Assembly: GCA_029931535.1 (NCBI GenBank)
Contig: JAQPZY010001688.1
Location: 3,155,001-3,219,000 of the forward strand
Direction of reading: 5' to 3'
Length of the DNA stretch: 64,000 nt
Source: Margaritifera margaritifera
Taxonomy: Eukaryota; Mollusca; Bivalvia; Unionida; Margaritiferidae
Numbering within the stretch: position 1 is the stretch's first letter; each line of letters opens with the position of its first letter. A program made the position numbers and the translations under genes. Below are positions 23,856 to 34,779 of the stretch, piece after piece. Under the pieces are notes generated by a model. That model ran no database searches and was not told the origin of the DNA. It worked only from the letters and a program-made list of their open reading frames with translations.

Positions 23856-25900
23856 TAAAAGAGAATATGACGACAGGAAACTGGTTTATACTTAGTGTAG
23901 GCCCATGGGAATTGATCCCTTTAGTGCCGTTATCCCTTATTTAAGAGGTGAAAATCCATATGTAATAACAAAGGGTAAAAGAAGAAGGAAAAAAAAAAAA
24001 AGATCTCGGCAGATTCTGAATGTCAGTAATCTACAAGACATATTATGTAATCATATTAAAATAACAGAACTACGTAAGTGACGGTATGAAACTGAAGGTA
24101 TAAGGGACCGACCATTTAATTTCCGGCGGGGGGTGGGGGTGTATTTCTTTCTGTTTTTTAAATCCGGCTCACGAATAGCTTGAAACAAATATTCTTGTTC
24201 GGATTTATAGCAACAACAAAAATGGTCGGTCACTAATTCAGTCGTGCTGTTTCATTACTTCCATAAAATTTTCTCAGTAACATATAATTACATGAATTTG
24301 AGAAATTGTTTTAAATAAGATCGATTCATTGTACCACCCATAAGAAAAAAAGTGACCACAATCGCCAAGTCATTCCCGAAGGAGTATGGATTAATTTTAT
24401 GGTGGTGGTCACTTCGTGTGAGGGTGCTAAGGCAACATAAAAGTCAATTAGTACAAAATAGGTCAACTCTGACATAAGCAATCTAAGTGCACATGAATAA
24501 AGGCTCCATGCACCTTTTTCCTTAACCATAGAAAGGATTGACGCGCTATTGACCAAAAAGAATTTACATCAATACAAGAAAAGTCCATTTCTAACTGTCC
24601 TTTTTTTTTTCTTTAAAACTGCTGAGTATAGAACCCATCTCTGATATTATTTAGAAATTCCAGCATACCAAATTTGGTAAAAAAAATATGTTCTTACATG
24701 GCTGAGTTAAAATGTTAACACAAAATACATTTTAGTACAGTACAATATTCTTTGTCATCGCCATTGACCTTAAAACCTGATATCATGCATAGAAAATCAT
24801 TTAACTTGTCTCAGACAATGTAACGATATACTTGCATGCTAAATTTGGTTCAATCTAAAATTTCTATATTTAAAAAACAAAACAAAAAAACCCAAAGTTA
24901 TTTAAGTGGCATCGTTGAAGGTATTCATCAGATATATCCACAAACTGGGTTTGATTAAAAAAATCCACTCATACTTGTTTGTATTATCATGCTCACAAGC
25001 CCGTACAGCTTAAAACCCGAGTCAAGACCTTTGACCTAATATAAATGTCAGAGTGCTGAACTTATTTATTGGAAAGCAACTAAATACAAAGTCTGGTCAA
25101 AATTTACTTGTGTATGTGCAAGTCACTGTTTTCATAAGCTCATTGAAGTACAAAAATTCAAACAATGACCTTTGACTTGACACCAAGATTAATTAGGTCT
25201 GGTTCTCAAAATTCCTTCACAAAAGTGCAGATACATTGGTGGTCAGATCTGCATCATTTTCATTCAGAACCAGTTAAGAGGTGTTTTAATGAAAATACCA
25301 TAGCAATACCATATACATGCAAGAGGAGTAGTGCTAACAAGATTTTCGAGATGACCTCTATAGTGTCATGTTGGATGTAAGATGAGCACCATTTGCATTC
25401 AGAACCAGGCATATATATTGTTATAATAATGTTTTAGTGGAAAGCACATGTCGATAAGATCATTTGTTTAGAAGAAGTAGCCCTGAAAAGATATTCAGGA
25501 TGGCCGTCAAAGATAGTCATGTTAGAGGTTATATCAGCATCATTTTAATATAGAAATAACTTTTTGATAAGAAAAAAAGTAGTTTTTTTTAATGCTGATA
25601 TGGCCATCCGATTGGAAGAAGCAGCTGTGACAAGATTTTCCAAATTGTAGCGGGTCACATTAGCATCACTTTTATTATCAATATGAAACATTTGGAAGAA
25701 ACTTTCCTACGTGTTTTCAGATTTCAAGAGAGATATTCCATTATTTAAAGATCAACACATTAAAAGAGATTGTGGAATAAAGCTGGCGATTTTTTTGCGT
25801 TTTATCGAGATCGTCCACCCCCACTCACGGCATCCTCTTGTAATATGTAGTCATAACCCGCAGCAAACCATACGAACAGTTTAGAAAAATGACGAAACAT
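23856..25900. other. Intergenic with degenerate repeats
   Basis: Stretches with TGACCTTTGACTTGACACC and repeated GCATCATTTTCATTCAGAACC (25250, 25390) and GTTATATCAGCATCATTTT (25525) suggest an old tandem family of about 135-140 bp units over roughly 24.7-25.75 kb. No gene recognised. Confidence 0.5.
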
Positions 25901-26064
25901 GAACGTAGCCCTATATCTTCTCTCTGTCTGCCATAACGAAATTCAAGGGCGCTTGGACCATATCCTCAAAGTTGGATAACATGACCTCTAAATCGACTTC
26001 GTTGTCAAATTCAAGCAGTGCAGACATAACTGCATCCTTGTTTTTACTGCAAAGCCCCTCACAA

Positions 26065-26965
26065 AGTAACCACTATACTGGCAGAAGTAAGAATACACGA
26101 ATCGTCATTTTCAGCATGGTGGTAGCTTTTTCGTCTGTAGGCAACCCATATCAGTGAACAATGAAACAAATGTAACAGAGACGAGAAAGTGGTAATTTTT
26201 CCCTATTTGCAAATAATGACCAATATATGACCTTTGCACCCTCAGAGATATTATCTACGCCATTGTTAGAAATTTCATGCGGACTACATTTAACTTGAAG
26301 CCCTCAATACTAAATCTGAAAAGAACCCATACAAACAAATATATGAAAATTAAGAAATTCAATAATTGGCCCCATTTGCACCTAATGACCTTTATATGAC
26401 CCCTGCAGCCTAAAATAATGACCATCCCACCGTACGAAGAAATAATACCTGATGCAATGTCTTTATCAAAGCGGTAATTTTGTTTTGGCTAGGTACTACA
26501 ATCAAGAAAACTGAAACAAACTTAGTATGAAATAGATGAGAAAAGTGGTATTTGACAACACTTACTTTTAATGACCTTGATGTGACCTTTGCTCACTAAA
26601 ATTGATATACACCTTTGAATGTATTCAAACAATATTACGTATGATATTTAAAATTAAATTATAAGTTTTATAGACTAAAGTTGAAAACAGCATTTATAAT
26701 TGGAAAGGAACAAAATCAACTATTCATTCCACTTCATGATTTTTATAGCTCAAGGAAAGTAACCACCTCACTGGATGAAGTAAGAATACATCATACAGCA
26801 TTTTTAGCATGGTGGTAACTTTACCTTTGCTAGGTATACAATAGACGAGAAATGTATTTTGATCATACTTAATCATAATAACCCCTATAAGATTTCTGCA
26901 CTCTCAGATAAAGTGACCACCACCTGGCTAAAGTCAACATATATGGTACAATTCACGGTGGTCAC
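26065..26965. repeat. Degenerate dispersed/tandem repeat with TGGTGGTAAC blocks
   Basis: GTAACCACTATACTGGCAGA (about 26068), GTAACCACCTCACTGGATGA (about 26759) and GTGACCACCACCTGGCTAAA (about 26901) each precede AAGT...AATACA and a TGGTGGT or GGTGGTCAC block. Between them, TGACCTTTATATGACC-type phrases recur. Old multi-copy repeat, borders unclear. Confidence 0.55.
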
Positions 26966-28130
26966 TTTTTCTTGTCTTAGTATTACGAAGGTGCCAAGAT
27001 CTGGGGTCTGTGTCTTTACCACAAACACACACCGCTCGTAAGCAAAATGAAAAATGCTCAATATGCAAAACTGGATTTAAAAGCCGGGCGACAATATACA
27101 CTTTTATCTGTAAAGTTTCTGCATATAAACAAGATCTTATGATCGGATTCCGAATGCGGATTAGCTTTCCAAGACAGTAATATTTCCGAGTTTCCTCTGA
27201 TCTCTCCAAGCCCGTCTTAAACGTTTAAATAGTTATGTTTGGATGGAAATTCAGAGAGTGTCCCCAAATAAAACGTTGGAATAACCGAAGTTACGATGTC
27301 ATTCTGTTGCTATAAAAAAAATATGACGTAATTTACCCACAACACCTTGCACGCATCGCCATACTGTTTTCGGACAAACCGAAGTGTAAACATTAGGGAC
27401 GCTTACACTAAATTCTGTCTTATATTATTTGTATTTCCAATATCTGTGATAATAATGGAAATGGTCGCGAAGTATTATTGTTATAGTATTATTGTTATAT
27501 GGAGAGAATACAAATATCACTTCTATACATGGACATGAACAGTTTTCACCAATGTCTGAAGAAACAAAAACGACAAAAAGTGTGCGACAAAGACCAATAT
27601 ATATATTGATACATAATCAAGTTGTCCGTATATTATTATCCCTATCATTAACAATGTTTTATACTAATCAAGCAATATTAGGTAGCCTGTGTATTAGGAT
27701 TATTATTAATTTTTTATTCATTCACCAATAAATATAACAGAGCTTTACGTGAGCAGTTGCTGCTTAAATCAAACTAACATGGAGATATCTTACAGATGTG
27801 AAATTTGTAGGGGAAAAATGCTCTAATGTATAACTCTGGCAAATGTGACACTTTACACTTTACATTTGTATACGGATGACAGTGAGGTGGGATGGAATGA
27901 CAAAGATGGGTTGCTTGATAAAACAATAACAACAAACAAACAAACAAACAAAAATAACAACAACAAAATCAAATTAATTTCGACAATAATTACGAAAAGG
28001 GAAAGATAAACATCAATTATACTGGTAAAATGTTCCAAAACATTTGAGTTGCAGGCCGTTTTAGCATTCATTCTTTTAATATTTTTTTTACATAGTTGAA
28101 AATACTTTTGCACATTATGTGGGAAAGAAG
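26966..28130. other. No feature recognised
   Basis: Short open frames only (for example 27347-27538 and 27492-27731), with no motif. Confidence 0.5.
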
Positions 28131-28336
28131 TTTACATACCGTCTGTACTCGCTTAAAAAACGGGTCAAATTTAAAACTGCATATACCCAGATCGGTTGTC
28201 ACATAATGCGCCGGCAGATTTAGGTCTATGCAGTTTGTTAGGAGTAATCAATAGAACAAACAACATAGACCCTGATCAGGGTTTATGTTGTTTACAGTTT
28301 GACTCGACTTATAAGCGAGAACAGACGGTATGTAAA
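28131..28336. mobile_element. MITE-like element with long terminal inverted repeats
   Basis: The left end TTTACATACCGTCTGTACTC then GCTTA and the right end TAAGCGAGAACAGACGGTAT then GTAAA are inverted repeats of about 25 bp with one mismatch, then weaker inverted similarity inward (GGGTCAAA versus TTTGACTC). Length 206 bp. The centre has a short perfect palindrome, CCCTGATCAGGG. Superfamily not assigned; the target duplication is not clear. Confidence 0.75.
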
Positions 28337-28339
28337 ATT

Positions 28340-28612
28340 AAGCAATTATTTTACATATGTAAATATGAATTCCTCATATCAGATATGTGAAAAAGAATTT
28401 ATTTCACATAAGTATTTCTTTTTCATATATGTGTAAAAGTTTTTAAAATATATATGAAATTCATTTTTAACATATGTGAAATAATGAATTATTTTATATT
28501 TGTACAAAAGAGTTTACATATGTGAAAAAGAAGTTTACATATATCAGTGGGAATTACATATGTGTAAAATGAGTCTTTATTTCACATATGTGAAAATATT
28601 GTTCACAGATCT
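28340..28612. repeat. Cluster of ACATATGT-centred palindromes
   Basis: Over about 270 bp, TTTCACATATGTGAAA-like palindromes and half-sites recur roughly every 20-35 bp (near 28350, 28380, 28405, 28425, 28470, 28515, 28535, 28555, 28580). Spacing is irregular and copies are imperfect, so this is not a simple tandem array. Confidence 0.75.
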
Positions 28613-28669
28613 GTGTTTTGCGATATAAATAAAGAGTTTAACCGAGTTGGGGCATAAATTGTCCATAAA

Positions 28670-29600
28670 ATTGAAAGCTACTCGCATCACAGGAGGTATT
28701 TTCAAATGGTTTTCTAGCTATTTTAAAAACAGGAAATGACGAGTGATACTTTCGCCGATGCTTTCAGAGTGGAGGTGTATCAGAACTTGTGTACCCCAAG
28801 GATCTGTTTTAGGACCCTTACTTTATTTATATACATAAATGATAGTATTCATAATACAGACTAAAATATAAGTTTATTTGCAGATGCTAAAGTCTCTTTC
28901 TTATAGCAGATAATCCCATCGTAACCGCACATAACCTCTCTCAATGGACAAATAATTGGCCCGTATCCTTTATCCCTTCTACCAATGAATCCTTGACAAT
29001 TTCCAAAAATATTAATAAACCCTTTCATCCACCACTATATTTACCAGGGGTGTCCAACCTTTTTTGCATGAGAGGCCACATTACAATTTTTTTTTTCTCA
29101 CTCACGGGGTCGGTGAGCAAAGTTCGGAAAGAAAATGGCATTTGAAGGCACAAGATACGACACAAGTTATGAAATGTTGGCGTGCCAGATAAAAACCTTT
29201 GGCCAGATTCTAGCCCGTAGGCCGTATGTTGGACAACCCTGATATATTCTGAACTACAGAGTTGAGGAAGTTGACTCACACAAACATCTTGGAGTATTTC
29301 TCTCGAATGACTGCTCATGGCACAAACAAATAGACTATATAAAAGAAAAGGCATGGTCAAGAATTAATGTAATGCGTAGACTCAAATTTCAACTTGAAAG
29401 GAAATCTTTAGAAATTTTATTTACGTATTTTATACGACCTATTCTGGAATATGGTAATATGGTTTGAGACAACTATACATTACTTTAGAAAAGTGAACTC
29501 GAAAAAATACAAAAGTAGTTAGATTGCTGTAGTTCCTGGCTCATCTCTTTCGGCTATTAATTTACTACAGCCCACCAACCCACCTAACTACGAGAGCATA
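28670..29600 (+). pseudogene. Non-LTR retrotransposon (jockey/CR1-like) reverse transcriptase relic
   Basis: Translation gives IFKWFSSYFKNRK, then VPQGSVLGPLLYL (28791 onward), the classic RT block, then LFAD followed by Ala (28874-28888) where active RTs have FADD, so a catalytic Asp is lost. After a nested MITE (29045-29241) the similarity resumes: EEVDSHKHLGVFLSNDCSW, then IKEKAWSRINVMRRLKF and FIRPILEYGN (about 29270-29460), the thumb/C-terminal region of this LINE group. Stops and frameshifts throughout; neither the endonuclease nor the 3' end is seen. Confidence 0.82.
29045..29241. mobile_element. hAT-type MITE nested in the LINE relic
   Basis: Starts CAGGGGTGTCCAACCTTTT and ends TATGTTGGACAACCCTG, imperfect inverted termini of about 15 bp. 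Flanking 8-mers ATATTTAC (29037-29044) and ATATATTC (29242-29249) match at 6 of 8 positions. 197 bp, no coding capacity. It interrupts the RT reading, so it is younger than the LINE insertion. Confidence 0.8.
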
Positions 29601-29743
29601 CTTTTTGACGAAGACCATCAGACATATTTTCTACTGCTTCGGCTATTGTAAATTTAGACAGAATAAACTAAAATAGATGGTAAAAGCAATATTGCTTACA
29701 GCATGTGTAAACAATGCACACACAAACATGAAACCGATCGTGG

Positions 29744-29811
<68 letters not shown>
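29744..29811. repeat. (AT)n microsatellite
   Basis: About 67 bp of uninterrupted AT dinucleotides. Confidence 0.97.
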
Positions 29812-29815
<4 letters not shown>

Positions 29816-29819
29816 CCGA

Positions 29820-30310
29820 TTAAGTTCTTAAGGTCATACAATATCTCATACACAAACGAATCAATATATATTACAGAGTTTATAAGATCTCTTATAATCT
29901 TTATAAGATATCTTAGAAAGTTTATGAGTTTAAAATTTTATGAGATATCTAAATTAACTATTTTAGAAGATAACTTATATAATTGATAAGATATCTTACA
30001 AACTTAATAAGATATTTCATAAAAGTTATGAGATATTTCATAAGTTATCCAAGATAACTTATTAACTTTATAAGATATTTTATAGATTATATATAAGATA
30101 TCGTATTAACCAAATTAAATTAAGATATCCAATGTAGTTTACAACATATCTCGGATATAATGATATTATTAGGATAAGTTTTAAACTTTATAAGATATCT
30201 TAATTAAAACAGTATATAAGGTATTTTATAAAGTATATAATATATTTTATAAAGTTATGAAATATCTTATAAAGTTTATAATATATCTTACAGAGTTTAT
30301 GAGTTATCTA
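29820..30310. repeat. Cluster of AGATATCT-centred palindromes
   Basis: Roughly 490 bp made of recurring TTATAAGATATCTTA-like sites and half-sites (ATAAGATATCTTA, ATGAGATATCT, AAGATATTTTAT), each followed by AAA(G/C)TTTATA-type links, at 25-35 bp irregular spacing. The style is the same as the ACATATGT cluster at 28340-28612, but with a different core. Confidence 0.75.
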
Positions 30311-31092
30311 GTTGTGGGTATAAATTGTAATTTGGCTTGCCATTTGTTTTACATCCCCCTAATTCGTAAACAGTCCTATTTGTCGAAACCGCGCAGAAGC
30401 GGCATTGGGTAGTCGCTTACAACTGTGTCTAATTGAGACCCTACATCGATCCCTACCTGTATGAAATTGATAGGAAAGTAATTTATTTTCTAAGACATAA
30501 CAATTAAAACCTATCTTGACCCTTTAATAAGCGGCATCTCGAGCCAAAGTTACATTGTTTACAAACTGACCGTGATACTTAGCCATTGCTCACATTACTT
30601 GCTCACGTGATCCTAAAGCTTCCACTCCAACGTATCTATCTAAAATAATGGGTGGGAAAGGTCAGAGGAAACTCGGACTATAGCTGTAAAACATACATGT
30701 AAAGTGAATGATATTTACATGTAACCAGAGACATACATAGCACATATGTGCAATATATGTCTCGGATTTAACTGAAAACATAAATCCTGTATTCATACAT
30801 ACACACTAATTATACACTCGAAACTTTAAAATACCTACAGAGGTAAATTCATGAAGATTAAGCGTTGTCTTTAAGGCAGACAGCAGTTATCAATCGGAAC
30901 ACATCGTGGCTTTTCTAGCAAAATCAACCACTTAAATACTTTTCTCCGATGATTGGCGGAAAGACCCGAACATATTCCGATTTGAGAAGTTCTTTGTCTC
31001 AAGGCACATACCCAATATTAGTGTTCCGGTATTCGACATTCCGGAACATCCCTTTATTCGGAATTCTATCATTGGTTTCACAGTACAGTTTC
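30311..31092. other. Intergenic; part of a dispersed repeat
   Basis: About 30720-30900 resembles 46980-47160: AAAATCCTGTATT-type text, ACTTTAAAATACCTACAG versus ACTTTAAAATACCTGTAG, then AATT(C/T)AT(G/C)AAGATTA(A/T)GCG. A related start, CAGAGACATA...TATATGTCTC, also appears at 52090. No gene recognised. Confidence 0.55.
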
Positions 31093-31325
31093 GTACTTTG
31101 CATATAGAGTTTGACTTTTAAAGAAAAATACATTTCCCAGGTTTTCCTCACTGGTCATCCTGGTTATGTAAAAAAGACCTTGTATATCATAGGTATTGTT
31201 AAAATAACTTATAATTCCCTTTATTTTGGTGCAGGATTGATGGGCGTAACTTGGGTTATTGAGTATATAGCTTGGACTTACCTCAGATGTGCATCTCTCA
31301 AAAGACTGCTAGCTAAGCAGTGAAG
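31093..31325 (+). repeat. Dispersed repeat family E, copy 2 (5' part only)
   Basis: Matches the first 230 bp of copies at 12872 and 48524 (CAGGTTTTCCTCACTGGTCA, TTATTTTGGTGCAGGATTGA, TAGCTTGGACTTACCTCAGA). Similarity stops at about 31325, where the 187-bp array begins. Confidence 0.8.
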
Positions 31326-31339
31326 TTAAACAAAATGTC

Positions 31340-31985
31340 CAGCTAGCTTGAAAACCATCAAAGTCTTCATCATTGTCAATATCCATGTTAAAAATACCAA
31401 TGATATAATTATCATCTGCTCATTTCATTTAAATGTTGTCAAGACCATGATCCCCACTGCCTAAAATATCAATTTCCCCCACAAAATTGTATATTTTCAT
31501 CAAAATCAGCATCTACAACAGTCATCACTTGCTGCTTCAGTACTGTCCGCCATTTTGATCTTTGCATGTTAAAATTCAGTTTTGAAATAAAAAATTTTAC
31601 TAACCAGTTAGCACCTCTGTTCATTTCATCTAAAAGTCAAGATCACTATCTGCACTGCATACATCAATTTTCCCACAAAATTTTCAATAATTTTCATCAA
31701 AATCGTCCACATCACTGCCACTTCAGTGATGTCTGCCATGTTGATCTCTGCACGTTAAAACTCGTATTTGAACTCAAATTTTCAAATAAACAGTTATCAA
31801 CAACTCCATTTTGATGAAGTAAAGATAACACTCCCATGTAAATTTTCCACACGGAATTGTCTTTATTTTCAACTAATTCTGCAAGCACATAACTGCCATC
31901 ACTTGCTGCTTGAGTAGTGACTGCCATTTTCTATCTATGCACATTAAAACTCGATTTTTAAATAGATATTTTACCAGTTTTGGGG
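31340..31985. repeat. About 187-bp tandem repeat, 3-4 units
   Basis: GCCATTTTGATCTTTGCATG (31553), GCCATGTTGATCTCTGCACG (31736) and GCCATTTTCTATCTATGCAC (31923) are each followed by TTAAAA(C/T)TC and an AT-rich tail. Spacing is about 186-187 bp. Internal ATCACTTGCTGCTTCAGTA and ATCACTTGCTGCTTGAGTA blocks also align. Confidence 0.82.
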
Positions 31986-31989
31986 TCGT

Positions 31990-34779
31990 TTAAATCCATT
32001 CTGTGACTGCATTTGTGTACTTTCTACCTTTATTTCCTTCTTTTCAAAAGAGTACATGTAAAATGATGACGTATTACGTGGTTAAATGCACATTTCAGTC
32101 AAGTGGTAGACAGGATGTAGTGAACATACTACCAGAGTCAAATCCCGCTGGCAAAGGTAAAGTACGACTGGAGTCATATCCCGATGGAAAAGGGTTAATC
32201 GAATATTGTTTTCCATGAATTATAACTGTTTTGTTTTTTTTTGAATCATTGTCCATTGAATTTGTAAAGCTTACGAGATCTTCAAATTGTGCTGTGAATT
32301 TAGACAAATACAAATTTATATACATATGTTTATTCACATCAAATGCATGATTTATTATTTATTATTATACTGTACTGTTTAAACAATCTTGATATCAGCA
32401 TTTATGAATCTTATCTACAGTAAATGTAATCGGTAAATCTAAATCTTTTCCAAAAAAATCGCATGTTTCTTTATGTTTGAATTCAACAAATCAACATTTT
32501 TATTCCCTTTAACATTATTTTGAACACTCTAGTTTTGACCATACTTTTACACCATAAAAATACAGGTTCTCTCTTGATTCAGTGATTGTTGCTTTATGCT
32601 GAACTCATGAAACACTTCTCTGAAAACTGTTGAATCTATTACAATAATGTTTCATGCCATTATTTATGTTGTTTACAAAATGTCAAAAAACTAGAATGTG
32701 GTCTAGAAACTCAAGTGTGTTGGTTTTGTTTTAAAAGTTTACAAACGTGCTTGATTTGATCTCACTGTTTCTTTGAACCAACAGTTGCTACATTGTAACA
32801 TCCTCGTTGTGCATTCGGAGCATGAGTTGAAGCTTGTAAACTTCCTCATACCCTAAACAAAATGGTAATACAAATTTTCAAAAATTGTACAAGGTATACC
32901 GTTGTGTTCTTGTACCCCCACACAGCATGGTAGTACAAATCTTGGAAAGTAATACAAGATGTGCCAGTGCTCTAGAAACTATACAAATAATACATGGTTA
33001 TGGAATGGTAGCTTAAGTCACAGTAATCCGATAATGTGTTTCTTCTGAATAAATAAGTAAATAAATAAATAAATAAATAAATAAAATTTAGACCTAAAGA
33101 TGTCTGCTCTGTGTAATGTCTGTTCAAGGATTTTAAAGGCAACACTCCACCATTAAAAGGAAGCTGGTTCAACATACCATCAGTCTGAATTTAGCTGTCA
33201 ATAAGGGTCAAAGTACTCCTTATTGGAAGCAGCTTGTTGGCCTTGTTAACTACCTTACACAGTGACTGTCAAAGGAAGCTTGTCACCTTAACGGTAATCT
33301 ATCAGTATCAGTGGCTGTATAGGGTGGCTACGTAGCTTACCACTTCATGCATCATGATATTGTTCGATAGGGTTTAAGTTTTTCACAGCTTGTTTCATAA
33401 GGGCAGACACTAGTAACTAAATTCTACCTTCCTAACCAAATGTAGCTCATGTCTAACATATGCCACCCACCCATTTTGGCCCAATCAGCTGGTTTAGAAA
33501 CTTAATCTTTAATGTATGATATTAGAGTTCATTATCTGGTATCTTGCATACTAAATTTATCAGTAGTGATCCCCTTCTGGCAACATGGGCTCACATATCT
33601 GCTGTTTTCTTAGTAGTTTACAAAATAACAGTGCTAGCACACTTGTGAATTAGTACGAACTTCTCCCATGGAAATTAACTGATCACATTGCGAAATTCTA
33701 ATTTCACCACTATATACCATAGCACAGCTGGTGATCTAGCACAGCAAACATAAAATCATTTTTAAAAAATTCACAACATAAATAATGGCACAAAACTACA
33801 AGGTATTGGATTTAACAGCTTTCAGAGAGGTGATAAAAATATTTCATGAGTTTGACATAAATACATTAATCTCAGTATCAAGAGATAAAGTGTACCTGTT
33901 TACAATTTTGAATGGAATAAAAGTGTGGTCATAGCTAGTTAGTTTACAATATAACATGCATGAGAACAAAAATGTTCATTAGTCGATTTCAAACATGAAA
34001 AAAAGTATCCTGGAACGTTTAGAAAAAGATACAGATTTACATGTAAAGATTACATGTAATGATAACATCAAAATAACCAACCACAGCAATGAACGCAAGA
34101 GGACTAAAACAGTGCAGTAAGAAGGAGAAATAAATTAGGTATTTGATGTGGATGAATATACAAATTCATATTAGGCTACCGGTAAATTTACAATACAGGT
34201 CAGTCTACAATGATTCAACAAAACAGTGATAGAATTTGTGGAAAACAAAGCTAGATTTAAAACAGCACAAGGTGATTCAGTATCTAAAGTACCTGTAGCA
34301 ACGTCAACAATATCAAAATTTGACGCAAATCTGCACTTGTTCATACTGTCACACGATGTGTCTGCCATACTTGTGTAAGCATGTTAGGCAGTGCAGAGCA
34401 GGGTCTTGGATCTACTGCTCGTGAGCAGAAGTGTGTAAGAGTTTCTTTTTTTGAAACTTACTAGCTCTATCTAAATGGATACGGTGGACATGACTCCATT
34501 TAATTGTTAATTGGAGAAATAGTTTTGAGCCCCTGCCAGCAGCGCACATCACACATAGTCATAAGTACATCTGTAGGTACCATTGTGTACGCACCACATT
34601 AATAATAGTCGAGAAGATTGATTATCTGGCATTCTTTAACAGAACTTTCGCAGTATCTCTGTGCTTTCAGGACTTGGGTAACATTATTCAAGTTTGACAG
34701 TTCTTCTGTAGAATTAAGTCAGAGTATTTCTTAGTACAGCTTGAAGATCTCATAAATTGTACACAGTCAGTCAGTCTTG
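31990..34779. other. Intergenic, no gene recognised
   Basis: Contains an (AAAT)n run at about 33053-33085. The 71-codon and 80-codon frames at 32003-32218 and 32095-32337 overlap on opposite strands and carry no motif. Confidence 0.5.
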
